Shown: positions 22,290 through 34,484 of the stretch, piece by piece
Position numbering within the stretch: position 1 is the first letter of the stretch
How the letters are laid out: each line of letters starts with the position of its first letter
Notes under the pieces: generated by a model
What the model saw: only the letters and a program-made list of their open reading frames with translations
The model's database searches: none
Told to the model about the DNA's origin: nothing
Position numbers and translations under genes: made by a program
Source: Macrostomum hystrix
Taxonomy: Eukaryota; Platyhelminthes; Macrostomidae
Direction: 5' to 3'
NCBI GenBank assembly: GCA_950097015.1
Contig: CATNEN010000039.1
Location: 17,714,501 to 17,778,500, forward strand
Length of the DNA: 64,000 bases

Positions 22290-24712
22290 TCACAGGTGTT
22301 TATCAGCGGCCTCACCACGCCAAGGTGCCTGCCAGCAGTTGGGCAGTATACTAGCGCAGCGCCATCGTACAGCGGCAATGCAGCTGATCAGGCAGGGCCA
22401 GATAAACCACAGCAGCAGAATTGGCAGGCAGTAGCTGTACAGACTGATGACAGTGGACTCGCGAGGCATTCTACACTTGGCAACAGAGTAGGCGGTGCCG
22501 GACACGGTAGCCAATAAGAAGCTGGGCGAGTTAATATTACGCCAAGAGAAGCTGGGCAGCGTGTATTCGGTCAGGTTTCTATGGCCATTAGCTAGGCTGA
22601 GGTGTCTAACGCAGGCCCAGTGGGTGTGGCCGACAAAGGCGAGCCTGGGCCGGATGGATTCGGCCAATGCGTCGGAGGCCTCTGCCGACAGGCAGTCCCA
22701 TCGAGGCCGCAGCCGAGTTCGCCTGGCAGATTCTGGCGCGGTGTCCTCGGCGTTGTTGACGCCAGAGGCAACGGATTCGCAGACTGTTTCATCGGGCCGC
22801 ACCAGCGGATAGTGAGTCAGGAGGATGGGTGCTGTGGCCGGAGGCAGCTGCCGCTGATTCGATTCGTCGCACGCGTCGCCAAGGCGAATGCCGAACGCGC
22901 AGCGCAACCTGTTGGACACGTCGGCCAGTTCGCGACGAGCCCGACGACAAAGGAAACAGTCGTCGCCTTCGAAGGCCACACTGTTGACTAGGACGAAGTT
23001 GACGCTGCCGATCTGGAGGGAAATGGGGACCTACTGGTCAAACTGCCAGACCCAATTTCTTTATAAATTATTCGTCCTTACTTCCTAGGTCCCTAAAAGC
23101 ACATAGATCCCATACTTCTCAGATCCCAATTCGTAATCCCCTGCTGTCTAGTTTCCGATATCTGATCCCATCCTTCCTAGTCCTAGTAGATCCCTAAATC
23201 TACTATGCTATACGTTTTACTTCCCTTGATTCCAAATCCCTAAACACATACTGTTGAAGTCCCCAAAGCCCTGATCCCACATTTCTAGAAGCCCTAGACA
23301 TGGTAATACTTTCTAGATTAATTAAACTCCCCAAATCCAAAATCTTATAATTAGACTTCTGGAATCCAAAATCTAGCTAGACCTCCAAATCCCTGATCCC
23401 ATACTTCGTATATCCCTAAATCTGATCTCATACTTCCCCCCTTACATTTCCAAATCTAGGGAATTGGGGATGCCCAAATCATATACTTCCCAGATCTCTT
23501 AATCCAAAGGACTTTCATTCTCGCAGATCCCAAAACAAGAAAACCCTTAGATTCCTAAATATCTCGCACAAAGTTTTAATTTCTAAGAAATAGACGAACA
23601 TAAAATATAATCAAGGGGGGCAGACAACAAGAACGCAATGACCACTAGGAGTAGAAGGACGGGAAACTACGTTTCTTAGAAAACACTTTAAAGGCAGGTT
23701 TTCTCGAAAAAAAATACACTACGGAGATAGGAAAATTTTTACTCCTTTACGCCCTTTTACTCCTAGTGATCCTTGCAAGAACATTAAAGAACTTTAATGA
23801 GAATGAGAGCCATTGTCAGCGAGTTCCCAATGCCAATGAGCTCACCGTAACGAGCTGCACAGCGGGCATTTGGAAGGCCTTCTCAAATCTGTCCACCTTG
23901 TTCTGCTTGACGTCGTAATGAAAGCCGATGTCGTGATTGCCGGCCACCACGAGGAGGCGGGTGGCGACGGGCACGCGAAACATTCGACGAAAGCGAGCAA
24001 CGTGATGCTGGAACTCATTTTCGTCGGCCCATTTGCCTTCGTCTAGCAAGTCGCCGAGAACGATAACCACCTGCGGGATGTCAGAAGGAAATGGATAAGT
24101 AAAAAAAAAATACGTGCCTTGGAGATTGGCCTTTAAGGGGCGTAAATTGCATGATTAATCCCTAATCCTTTTCTTCGCGGCTGCTCCGCAAATGAATGCG
24201 GCCTCGATGCGGAATCGAGCTCAGGGACCAATTGGTGCGAGAGGCGAACGCGTTAGACCGCTCTGCCAATCACTCACAAAATAAGGCTTTACCTGCGGCT
24301 GGTGCAGCGACAAGCTAGTCTGAAACGCCCGCTCCATCTGCCATTCTCGTCGCAGCCGGTCAAACCAGTGGCCGTTTCGCCAGCCAAGCAGGTGCGTGTC
24401 GGCCAGCAGCATGACCCTGATGCCATCTGATCGGCTAGTTGGAGCCAACGGCGACTCTCCCGGTAGTCCTGGCCAGGTGCAAGCGAGCAGTGCCGCATAA
24501 TAGATCAGGTATTCGCAGAATGCCACTAATCCTACTAATCCGGCTAGAAGGATAAGTAACCGGCGACGCCGGCGACCGCTAGGTCGCGACGGCGAAGGCG
24601 ACGAAGTTGACGACGTTGTCAGCGTTGACAAAGGATCGTCGTCAGCGACGAATCGCGGCAGAACTAGACGCCAAGTTGTGCAGCAGCAACGAGAGCAGAC
24701 AACGATTTTGTG
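22290..24712 (-). CDS. MPPE1: MPPE1/PGAP5-type GPI-glycan remodelling phosphoesterase
   Basis: A metallophosphoesterase of the early secretory pathway that, in the family, trims ethanolamine phosphate from the second mannose of GPI anchors. Three coding exons join in phase 0: 24712-24293, 24070-23846 and 23012-22290, giving 455 codons before the stop. Features in order: an N-terminal Ser-rich cytosolic part with an Arg run; a membrane segment (LLILLAGLVGLVAF); then metal-binding motifs ADTHLLG, GDLLDEGKW, AGNHDIGFHYD, HYPLVR and GHTHWACV; then SFSWRN; then a C-terminal membrane segment. The order and near-identity of these motifs to human MPPE1 make the call firm. No in-frame ATG precedes the first membrane segment. 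The frame is closed by TAA at 24746-24748, and an acceptor (TTTTTGCAG) sits at 24713 in phase 0. The initiator therefore comes from an upstream exon or a spliced leader. Intron 1 holds a SINE. Confidence 0.9.
23090..23545. repeat. Decayed GATCCC-rich tract in MPPE1 intron 2
   Basis: Irregular recurrences of AGATCCC, CTGATCCCATA and CCCTAAATC without a fixed period. It looks like an old, eroded relative of the GGATCTGGGAT arrays. Non-coding. Confidence 0.4.
24165..24285 (-). mobile_element. tRNA-derived SINE head, 3'-truncated
   Basis: The minus strand has A-box TTGGCAGAGCGG, then CGCCTCTCGCACC, B-box GAGCTCGATTCC, then CATTTGCGGAGCAGCCGCG, where the copy stops. It lies in MPPE1 intron 1, a few bases inside the donor. 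Same family as the copies at 30.6 and 39.2 kb. Confidence 0.65.
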
Positions 24713-24784
24713 CTGCAAAAATGCACCGAGATCATCAATTTCAAATTAGCACGATTGTACACTGCATAGGCCGTAGTAGACCAC

Positions 24785-25360
24785 TCATAATTATCCTACA
24801 CTACTCAAAGTCATCCAACAATACTCAAAGTCAGCCAAAACTACTCAAAGTCATCCAACACTTCTCAAAGTCATCCCACGCTACTCAAAGCCGTCCAACA
24901 CTACTCAAAGTCATCCAACACTACTCAAAGTCATCCAACACTACTCAAAGTCATCCAACACTACTCAAAGCCGTCCAACACTACTCAAAGCCGTCCAACA
25001 CTACTCAAAGTCATCCAACACTACTCAAAGTCATCCAACACTACTCAAAGTCATCCAACACTACTCAAAGTCATCCAACACTACTCAAAGTCATCCAACA
25101 CTTCTCAAATTCATCCCACGCTACTCAAATTTATCCCACGCTACTCAAAGTCATCCAACACTACTCAAAGCCATCCAACACTTCTCAAATTCATCCCACG
25201 CTACTCAAATTCATCCCACGCTACTCAAAGTCATCCAACACTACTCAAAGTCATCCAACACTACTCAAAGCCGTCCAACACTACTCAAAGCCATCCAACA
25301 CTACTCAAAGTCATCCAACACTACTCAAAGTCGTCCAACACTACTAAAAATCATTAGATA
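24785..25360. repeat. Minisatellite, 20-bp unit TCATCCAACACTACTCAAAG
   Basis: About 29 units of 20 bp with CCGTCC, CTTCTC and TCATCCCACG variants, fading into AT-rich DNA after 25360. It lies just upstream of the MPPE1 coding region on the minus strand. Confidence 0.93.
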
Positions 25361-26311
25361 CTACTTAGACTCCTCATAAAGTACTGAAAATCATCTAACA
25401 CTACGTTTTGAGTCATCCCACACAACCTAAAGTAATCGTTCACTATACAATCCCAATAAAATCGTACTTAAACTATTTTGACCTATCCAATCCTACTCAT
25501 GACACTGGAATCCAAATTTTGAAAACACAATTAGCAAAATAACTGAACCAGTTGACGCACAAATTAAGAATAACACAGATTGTATATTGTCGACTTCCTT
25601 CCGAAAAATAAAAAAACGACGCACAACACGTTAGCAAAAAAATTAAGCGACAAAAGCAATTTTGAAACTAATTAACATAAACATAGTAAGGAAATACATT
25701 TTGAGAATTGGTACCAAAATTGACTACTATAAGTAGGTTGATATAAAATTGAAGTGCAAAGAAAGTTAATTTTAAAGAGTTGAACTAGCAGTTACAAACA
25801 TTACAAACTAAAAAATATCAGTAGCAAAAATAGAAAACATTGCAATGCAATTCTGAATTCTTTTTTAAGAACTAAAAATGCACTTCTATGGGACTCGTGT
25901 CGGCTTTTTTAAGAAGCACCTTGACGAAAAGTACATTTTAGATTGTAGATCAGTTTTGGCGATAAATTGAAGGATTAAAAAAATAATTATTATTCGTGAA
26001 TGATAAAACGATGGGTCAATTGCGTTCAGAATCAGCATAGTATCATAGATATTACTAATACGTTTGACTACGTTTGGAAGCTGTAAAACTAAAAATAATA
26101 TTTAATCTGTTTTTTGTTATTGTCACTTTTTGTTAAGCTGCTTTTCGAATTCTTCAGGCGCGCAAACCATAGGCTGTGAGTAGTAAGTTAAGTATAAAAT
26201 ACACGTTTTTACAAAAAAACTTTTTGAAACTAAAACAAAATAGAAAACTAGTAAGCAAATTTTAATTTAAAAGGCTAGTAATAATAACAATGACATTTTA
26301 ATGACACAGAC
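25361..26311. other. AT-rich intergenic DNA
   Basis: No gene seen; decayed edge of the 20-bp array at its left end. Confidence 0.45.
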
Positions 26312-27165
26312 AGCAAGAACAGAAGTGACAGACAGAAAGAACAGAAGTGACAGACAGCAAGAACAGAATTGACAGACAGCAAGAACAGAAGTGACAGACA
26401 GCAAGAACAGAAGTGACAGACAGCAAGAACAGAAGTGACAGACAGCAAGAACAGAAGTGACAGACAGCAAGAACAGAAGTGACAGACAGCAAGAACAGAA
26501 GTGACAGACAGAAAGAACAGAAGTGACAGACAGCAAGAACAGAATTGACAGACAGCAAGAACAGAAGTGACAGACAGCAAGAACAGAAGTGACAGACAGC
26601 AAGAACAGAAGTGACAGACAGCAAGAACAGAAGTGACAGACAGCAAGAACAGAAGTGACAGACAGCAAGAACAGAAGTGACAGACAGAAAGAACAGAAGT
26701 GACAGACAGCAAGAACAGAATTGACAGACAGCAAGAACAGAAGTGACAGACAGAAAGAACAGAAGTGACAGACAGCAAGAACAGAATTGACAGACAGCAA
26801 GAACAGAATTGACAGACAGCAAGAACAGAAGTGACAGACAGCAAGAACAGAAGTGACAGACAGCAAGAACAGAATTGACAGACAGCAAGAACAGAATTGA
26901 CAGACAGCAAGAACAGAAGTGACAGACAGCAAGAACAGAATTGACAGACAGCAAGAACAGAATTGACAGACAGCAAGAACAGAAGTGACAGACAGCAAGA
27001 ACAGAATTGACAGACAGCAAGAACAGAATTGACAGACAGCAAGAACAGAAGTGACAGACAGCAAGAACAGAAGTGACAGACAGCAAGAACAGAAGTGACA
27101 GACAGCAAGAACAGAAGTGACAGACAGCAAGAACAGAAGTGACAGACAGCAAGAACAGAAATTGA
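26312..27165. repeat. Minisatellite, 22-bp unit AGACAGCAAGAACAGAAGTG
   Basis: About 39 units of 22 bp (AGACAGCAAGAACAGAAGTG plus AC) with AAGTGAC/AATTGAC and CAGCAAG/CAGAAAG variants. Because 22 is not a multiple of three, all three minus frames run through as Cys/Leu/Ser repeats; none is a real gene. It lies about 180 bp past the CDK1 stop. Confidence 0.94.
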
Positions 27166-27341
27166 TAAGCAAAAAACGGAATTTTCGCAGGAAATAAGAA
27201 AATTTAGGCTTTCGTCACATTTTATAACTAGAAGTGCAACAGTCGCCCAAAACTGAACTGATTATTTGTCTGTATAAATAGCTGTAAAAATACGACAGTC
27301 AGGTAGCTAGTTAGGTTAAATTAATCAGCATCACCTGGGCC

Positions 27342-30300
27342 TCAAACGGCCACATTCTCCATGACGTTCAGGGCGGCGCGCTGTGGCCGCCAGACCCTCT
27401 CCGGAGTGCGAGCCGGCATGCCAGATTTGTCCATGTCGGCGAAGTAGGCGTGCTCCAGGGCTTCGCGGGCGTTGCAACGATCCGAAGGCTCGTAGATGAG
27501 CAGCTTCTGCAATGCGGGGATGTGAAAGAGGTCACGAGTTCGAACTCTGGTTATAACTGTCGAATTGGATCCGTATAAAAACGGGACAGTCATGTGTCCT
27601 TCGACCAACTCTGTCACACTGGGAGTCTGGGGCCATGGCGTGACCTTCCAATGTTACCGTCAACCTTAAAGATGGCTTAATCTTCTAATGCTACGGTCAA
27701 CTGTCTTCCAAAGACGACATGACCTCCAAACGTTACGATGACCTACAAAAAACGGCGTGACCTTCTGATGTTACGGTCAACCTTAAAGATGGCGTGACCT
27801 TCCACTGTTTGGTCAACTTTGAAGATGGCATGACCTTCTAATGTTACCGTCAACACACAACTGTGAAGATTGCGTGACATTTTACCGGCAACAGTGAAGA
27901 TGGCATGACCTTCTAATGTTACCGTCAACGGTGAAGATGGCATGACCTTCTAATGTTACCGTCAACTATGAAGATAGCGTGACCTTTTAATGTTACCGTC
28001 AACTGTGAAGATGGCATGACCTTCTAATCTTACAGTCAACACTAAACTGTGAAGATGGCGTGACCTTCTAATGTTACGGTCAACAGTAAAGAGGGCGTGA
28101 CCATCTTATGTTACGGTCAACTGTGAAGATGGCGTGACCTTCCAATGTTACGGTAAAAAATAAACTATGAAGATGGCATGACCTTCCAATGTTACGGCCA
28201 ACTGCTCCAATGGCGTGACCTAATGTGACAGTCAGCAGAAAAGATGACGAGACCTTCTAATGTATGCCTCATGTTGGTAGTTATTTATCCAGCATTTAGA
28301 ACAGAAGCAGCAGGCAATTAGGTAGCTTAGATCAAAGGCGGAAACTGTTAAAATTTGGCTAAGATTCGAACTCCTGACCCATGTAAGCCATTACCGATAA
28401 AATAAAACTTCCCTACGTCCATGAATAATAATTAATAAGTGTTCCGAACCTGCAGCAGATCCATTCCGGAGTCGTTTAGCCGGCCCTCGATTGCGCTAGA
28501 TAGTCGCAGGCCTTGCCAGGTTGGAAACATCTGCTTATACTCCGGCATCGAGGTGACACCCGGCCAGGTCTCTTCAGTCGGGGTGCCCAGAATGCGGAAG
28601 ATGCGAAACAGCTGATCAATCTCCGAGTCGCCGTGGAATAGCGGCTTCAGCATGGCGATTTCGGCGAATATGCAACCCATGCTCCACATGTCAACGGGAC
28701 AGGCGTATCGAGGACAGCCCAGCAGGATTTCCGGGGCGCGGTACCACAGGGTCACCACCTGGTGGCGATGGTTGCGGAGTACAGTTGTTGGGTCATTTTC
28801 TGACACATTTGATAGAATCTCAAGCAGTGGCCTTGACATTAGAACTACCTAGAACTAACTACCTAGCTCTTCAGACCGTCGAGATATTCAATGGTTCTGG
28901 CCGAAGGTCGGATTTTTCCCATAAGCGCCAGTGTATTTCATACACCCCTATACACGAATTCGCACTGAGCCTCAGTGCGGCCTTGCCAGGCCTTCAAAAT
29001 TTATCACCCGAATGTGCCTGCATCATCTCCGACTTCGGTGGTCACCTACCTTTATCTAGACGGACTGCTGGACCTACAAGGGTTACAACAGGTGGAACTA
29101 GGCCACTATGGACACTCTGACGCGAATTTCTCAAATTTTATTGATCAAGCCAAAAAATTAGGCGCAGCTCAACCACAGGACACCCTCGCGTAGCCTCCTT
29201 ATGGAGTTCATAAGGACGGGCGGCAAAATGACTTGGTACTCCAAGTGTAATTGTCAGTTCGTTACATACCTCGTGAGTGAGAACCCGCACAGGGACGCCA
29301 AACGCTCTAGCCAGACCGAAATCTGCCAGTTTGATGACTCCGCGCTCGTCCAGCAGAATGTTCTGCGGCTTCAGATCGCGGTGGACGACCCGGCGAATGT
29401 GGCAGAACAGCAGGCCCTGCAGATTAGGCAGCAGGAGAGATTAGACAAGGGAGAGATAAGACACGGAAGAGATGAGACACTGGAAAAAAGAGACACGGAA
29501 GAGAAGGGACACTCGAGAGATGAGACACGGAAAAGATGAGACACGGGGGAGATGAGGCACGGAAGAGATGAGACACGGAAGAGATGAGACACGGAAGAGA
29601 AGGGACACTCGAGAGATGAGACACGGAAAAGATGAGACACGGGGGAGATGAGGCACGGAAGAGATGAGACACGGAAGAGATGAGACACGGGAGAGATGGG
29701 ACACGGGAGAGATGAGACACGGGAGAGATGAGACACGGAAGAGATGAGACACGGGAGAGATGGGACACGGGAGAGATGAGACACTGGAGAGATGAGACAC
29801 GGGAGAGATGAGACACGGAAGAGATGAGACACGGAAGAGAAGGGACACTCGAGAGATGAGACACGGGGAGATGAGACACGGAAGAGATGAGACACGGAAG
29901 AGATGAGACACGGGAGAGATGGGACACGGGAGAGATGAGACACGGGAGAGATGAGACACGGAAGAGATGAGACACGGAAGAGATGAGACACGGGAGAGAT
30001 GAGACACGGAATAGATGGGACACTTAAGAGATGAGACACGGGAGAGATGAGACACGGGAGAGATGAGACAAGGTCACACGGAAGAGATGAGACACGGGAG
30101 AGATGGGACAAGGGAGAGATGGGACAAGGGAGAGATGAGACACGGAAGAGATTAGACACGGAAGAGATTAGACACGGAAAAGATTAGACACGGGAGAGAT
30201 GAGAGCAGGCCCTGCTTTTCAAGGGGCCAAAGGTCGGACATACGGTTGACTCACCTGCAGCAGCTGGTACATGAAGCTGCGAATCTTTTCACTGTCCAGA

Positions 30301-31066
30301 GTTTTACCGCGCTGACTATCCAGGTATTTCTTCAGATCCATTGTCAGATATTCGAACACTAAGAATAGCTTGCCCTCCTGCATTAGCACACTCTGCAGGC
30401 AGACTATGTTAGGATGGTGCAGCTCTTTAAGCAGGGAGACTTCGCGCACAGCCGTGGAGGGCATGCCCTCCTCTTGGCACTCCAAGCGGATCTTCTTCAG
30501 CGCCATGATCTTCTGGTTGCGATTGTTGCGCACCTTGTACACAACGCCGTAGGTACCTGCGGGATGCATAGAAGATTATACTAGTTTGGAGTCAGGTGAG
30601 TGGCAGAGCGGTCTCTCGCACCGAGGTCCCTGAGCTCGATTCCGCGGCGAGACCTCATTTATTTGGGGCGCAGCTGCAGAGAGAAGGCTTGGGAGCTTGT
30701 CGTGCAATTTAAGCCTGACGATGAGAAAGTTAAGGCAGATGTGCACACCTGTGTGAGCCTGCGTACAGTATCTGTGTGTGCTCAGGAGTCAACGGAATGG
30801 ACAGAATTGCCTCCTCGCTGGCTGCGAGTCTGCTGTCACCAAATAATGTGCTATTACCCGCAGTCCTCATGCAATGATTATTATTTATTAAGCCTAAGCT
30901 TTCTCCCAGCGGCTGCAAAATTTGAGAGGATACAAATAGTTTCAAAGCAAAAGTTTCTGGCATATATATATAAGCTTTTGTATTTACCTTCGCCAATTTT
31001 TTCAATCCTGCTGAAATCTTCGATGGCCCATTTCTCCAATTGTTTAGAAGTTGTCTGTGACGACAT
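27342..31066 (-). CDS. CDK1: Cyclin-dependent kinase 1 (cdc2-type)
   Basis: Ser/Thr kinase that drives mitotic entry with cyclins. Five exons with GT-AG borders and consistent phase: 31066-30988, 30556-30255, 29416-29270, 28758-28450 and 27506-27342, giving 333 residues. Visible: glycine loop GEGTYGVV with inhibitory Thr28/Tyr29; catalytic K47; cyclin helix PSTAVRE 59-65 (usually PSTAIRE); [17 protein letters not shown] with D141; DFG with D159; activation-loop THE with T174; [28 protein letters not shown] and VLMQ favour CDK1, while GCIFAE and WPGVTSMP resemble CDK2, so it is a CDK1/2-class enzyme, best read as CDK1. Compared with human CDK1 it has about 14 extra N-terminal residues and a C-terminal tail of about 25 (ending in NVAV). 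Introns carry a SINE (1), a minisatellite (2) and an irregular repeat (4). Confidence 0.95.
27635..28265. repeat. Irregular minisatellite, about 37-bp unit, CDK1 intron 4
   Basis: Recurring GATGGCATGACCTTCTAATG, TTACCGTCAAC and TGTGAA blocks with variable spacing and many substitutions. Older than the other arrays. Spliced out of CDK1. Confidence 0.75.
28345..28395 (-). mobile_element. Fragment of a second tRNA-like SINE head
   Basis: The minus strand contains GGGTCAGGAGTTCGAATCTT, a good B box, matching the head at 21.8 kb rather than the GAGCTCGATTCC family. No A box or acceptor stem is intact, so it is not a functional tRNA gene. It lies in CDK1 intron 4. Confidence 0.4.
29430..30206. repeat. 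Minisatellite, 16-bp unit GAGATGAGACACGGAA, CDK1 intron 2
   Basis: About 48 units. On the sense strand of CDK1 the unit is pyrimidine-rich (TCTCATCTCTTCCGTG). It starts about 13 bases from the acceptor of exon 3, so the array itself forms the upstream pyrimidine tract. Shares its core with the array at 18.4 kb. Confidence 0.93.
30594..30890 (+). mobile_element. tRNA-derived SINE, near full length, CDK1 intron 1
   Basis: Head with A-box TGGCAGAGCGG (30601-30611) and B-box GAGCTCGATTCC, then TTATTTGGGGCGCAGC, GTGTGCTCAGGAGTCA and CCTCGCTGGCTGCG, ending in an ATT-rich tail (GATTATTATTTATT). The copy at 39.2 kb has the same order and tail. Confidence 0.75.
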
Positions 31067-32579
31067 TACCTTTCGCGCAAATTGTATTGTTCAATTTGAA
31101 GCACACGTTTTAGTCAAGAATTGATCAAGTCAAGCTTCTCAAACAGTTTGTACTTCTCTTTGTGAAAGAACTCAAAATTCTAAAACACGCGCTGAAAGCA
31201 AGACCAAAAATAATGTAGGTAGCGATTTGAAACGCTTTTTGTTACGGATAAGTCGAAATCAAGCGAATTCTGTCATTCTTGCACCATTTAATAGGAAATT
31301 TAAGAGATAGCTCAGCAAAAACCTAAGTCATAGTTACAATGTAATTACGACTTTCAAATTTGAAGAAAGAATTGTTGAACTTTAGTCAGAATATACGGAG
31401 TTTCAATTTGTCTTTACGACAAAAATTGTTGTCTATGGCTCACGGTGGTGTCTATTTTTAGACCTGAGAAAAGTTGGACTGAACTTGGGATTTTATAATT
31501 TCTAATGCGATTTTAATCTAATGCGACTAAAACAATGTAAAATCAGGAGTCTGAATTAAAAAGATAAACATAATATTGCTACCATTAGGTATCGGACAAG
31601 AAAAAAAACTAGAACATTTGACACATTTTGGCCCAAAATGGATGAAAACAAAAACATTCTTAATCGCGTTTATTTTATTGTCGCTAAATATTAATAAAGT
31701 TCAGACATGAGACATAAAGTTAAGCAATAATTAATAAATACTCACTTAATAACTTCTGCTTCACAAACCCCTAGCATGACTCTATTAAATTAATAATAAA
31801 TCATCTTTATATACGTTACAAAAAAAGCACAACGAAAAGAAAATCAAAATGATGAGTTGTTTAGTAAAAAATCACAAATCGCTATTGCTATAACATATGC
31901 AGATATTGCATGTGAATAAAAATTGTCTAAATTGTAGTCCCTAAACTTAATACTTAAACAATGGGACAATAAAAAGAATTATAATAAGAACATAAAAACT
32001 TATTAGAACTGCACGTTAAACGAATTTTGTTTCCCAAAAACATATTCAGAGTTTATCACTTGTTTCATAAAAAAGAGCAAAAGCCTAACTTGACTACTGC
32101 ACAGTAGTAGTGCGGTGCAGTAGTGTTCGTTTGTTAATTCTTTTATGACAATTTTTTGTTTAAAGTCCAAAAAACACTACTGAATTGAAAGGCCTTCCTA
32201 GTAATCATAACACAATAATAGGCATGAAATGAAATTAATAAACTAGCCACTACTGCACAGGAAGAGTTTTATTAAATTAATTAAATAAGCATTACAAGTA
32301 TACAAACACTTTCGGAGGTTAATCAAAAACACATACTAGCAGCCTGTAGAACACTGGCATACTTGGAATAGTAATCGAGAATATTTACTTTTATACATAT
32401 ATATATACTCAATTTCGAAAAGCAGTCATCGCGAAAATTGTATAAGCTTTTTTGAACTCTAAATTTAACTATTTTTCTTAAGAATGATTATATAGTGAAT
32501 TAAATAGGACAATGGACAAGAAGCCAAAAATTATTGAATTACAATAGAAGTATTTGCTCTGGTGGCTTACTAGAAACTT
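31067..32579. other. AT-rich region upstream of CDK1
   Basis: Holds the CDK1 promoter (right of 31066) and very likely the end of PICALM, whose last exon or exons I could not place. A candidate acceptor followed at once by TAA on the minus strand lies near 32565, but it is weak. No other gene seen. Confidence 0.4.
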
Positions 32580-34112
32580 CACTGAACCACATTAATCAGT
32601 GTCTGATTCAAACTGAACCACATTAATCAGTGTCTGATTCAAACTGAACCACATTAATCAGTGTCTGATTCAAACTGAACCACATTAATCAGTGTCTGAT
32701 TCAAACTGAACCACATTAATCAGTGTCTGATTCAAACTGAACCACATTAATCAGTGTCTGATTCAAACTGAACCACATTAATCAGTGTCTGATTCAAACT
32801 GAACCACATTAATCAGTGTCTGATTCAAACTGAACCACATTAATCAGTGTCTGATTCAAACTGAACCACATTAATCAGTGTCTGATTCAAACTGAACCAC
32901 ATTAATCAGTGTCTGATTCAAACTGAACCACATTAATCAGTGTCTGATTCAAACTGAACCACATTAATCAGTGTCTGATTCAAACTGAACTACATTAATC
33001 AGTGTCTGATTCAAACTGAACCACATTAATCAGTGTCTGATTCAAACTGAACCACATTAATCAGTGTCTGATTCAAACTGAACCACATTAATCAGTGTCT
33101 GATTCAAACTGAACCACATTAATCAGTGTCTGATTCAAACTGAACCACATTAATTAGTGTCTGATTCAAACTGGACTTCATCAATCAGTATCTGATTCAA
33201 ACTGAACTACACTAATCAGTGTCTGATTCAAACTGAACCACATTAATTAGTGTCTGATTCAAACTGGACTGCATCAATCAGTGTCTGATTCAAACTGGAC
33301 TGCATCAATCAGTGTCTGATTCAAACTGGACTGCATCAATCAGTGTCTGATTCAAACTGGACTGCATCAATCAGTATCTGATTCAAACTGGACTTCATCA
33401 ATCAGTATCTGATTCAAACTGGACTGCATCAATCAGTATCTGATTCAAACTGGACTTCATCAATCAGTATCTGATTCAAACTGGACTTCATCAATCAGTA
33501 TCTGATTCAAACTGGACTGCATCAATCAGTATCTGATTCAAACTGGACTTCATCAATCAGTATCTGATTCAAACTGGACTGCATCAATCAGTATCTGATT
33601 CAAACTGGACTGCATCAATCAGTGTCTGATTCAAACTGGACTGCATCAATCAGTGTCTGATTCAAACTGGACTGCATCAATCAGTGTCTGATTCAAACTG
33701 GACTGCATCAATCAGTGTCTGATTCAAACTGGACTGCATCAATCAGTGTCTGATTCAAACTGGACTGCATCAATCAGTGTCTGATTCAAACTGGACTGCA
33801 TCAATCAGTGTCTGATTCAAACTGGACTGCATCAATCAGTGTCTGATTCAAACTGGACTGCATCAAGCATATCTGATTCAAACTGGACTGCATCAATCAG
33901 TGTCTGATTCAAACTGGACTGCATCAATCAGTGTCTGATTCAAACTGGACTGCATCAATCAGTGTCTGATTCAAACTGGACTGCATCAATCAGTGTCTGA
34001 TTCAAACTGGACTGCATCAAGCATATCTGATTCAAACTGGACTGCATCAATCAGTGTCTGATTCAAACTGGACTGCATCAATCAGTGTCTGATTCAAACT
34101 GGACTGCATCAA
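32580..34112. repeat. Minisatellite, 31-bp unit, two subfamilies
   Basis: About 49 units of 31 bp. The left third is ACTGAACCACATTAATCAGT plus GTCTGATTCAA; the right part is ACTGGACTGCATCAATCAGT plus the same tail. A mixed zone lies near 33150-33250. The sharp change shows separate local amplification of two variants. It probably lies in the last PICALM intron or the 3' flank. Confidence 0.95.
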
Positions 34113-34484
34113 ACGAGGCTCTACCACAAAAATTGTTGTGGTTCCATAAACAAAAATGGATGGATCCTATTTAAAATAATCTAAAGTTGGCAAAAATATT
34201 GATTGAAAAATTGACACCATGCAGAGCAAACACTCAAACCAAAAATATAAAATAATGTATAGTTAGCGAAACATTGCACCAACTATTACTTCACGTTGTA
34301 GCTTTTAGCACTATAGTTTCATCACTAGTCTTTATCTTAATCGACACAAAGACTCTCACAGAGCTCCAAACGGGTCATTTGAGTTCGTCTGAAACGATCA
34401 GAGATCAATAATCAATAAACTAATTAATTAATATATAAAAAACACACGAGAATTCCAAGCTTTGATTTATATTAGTATTCTTAC

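Noticed and set aside
22296-23088. Several overlapping plus-strand frames over MPPE1 exon 3
   Set aside because: Antisense shadows of a GC-rich conserved exon.
24230-24290. Functional tRNA gene (also at 30.6 and 39.4 kb)
   Set aside because: A and B boxes are present but no paired acceptor stem; the sequence continues into a shared SINE body.
24713-24718. MPPE1 start at 24718
   Set aside because: The codon is TTG and is part of an acceptor-like TTTTTGCAG; no ATG supports it.
26267-27172. Three Cys/Leu-rich minus frames resembling small secreted proteins
   Set aside because: All three frames of a 22-bp repeat are open and equivalent, so there is no evidence of selection on any.
32580-34112. 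CRISPR-like regular 31-bp repeats
   Set aside because: Units are contiguous with no spacers; this is a eukaryotic minisatellite.
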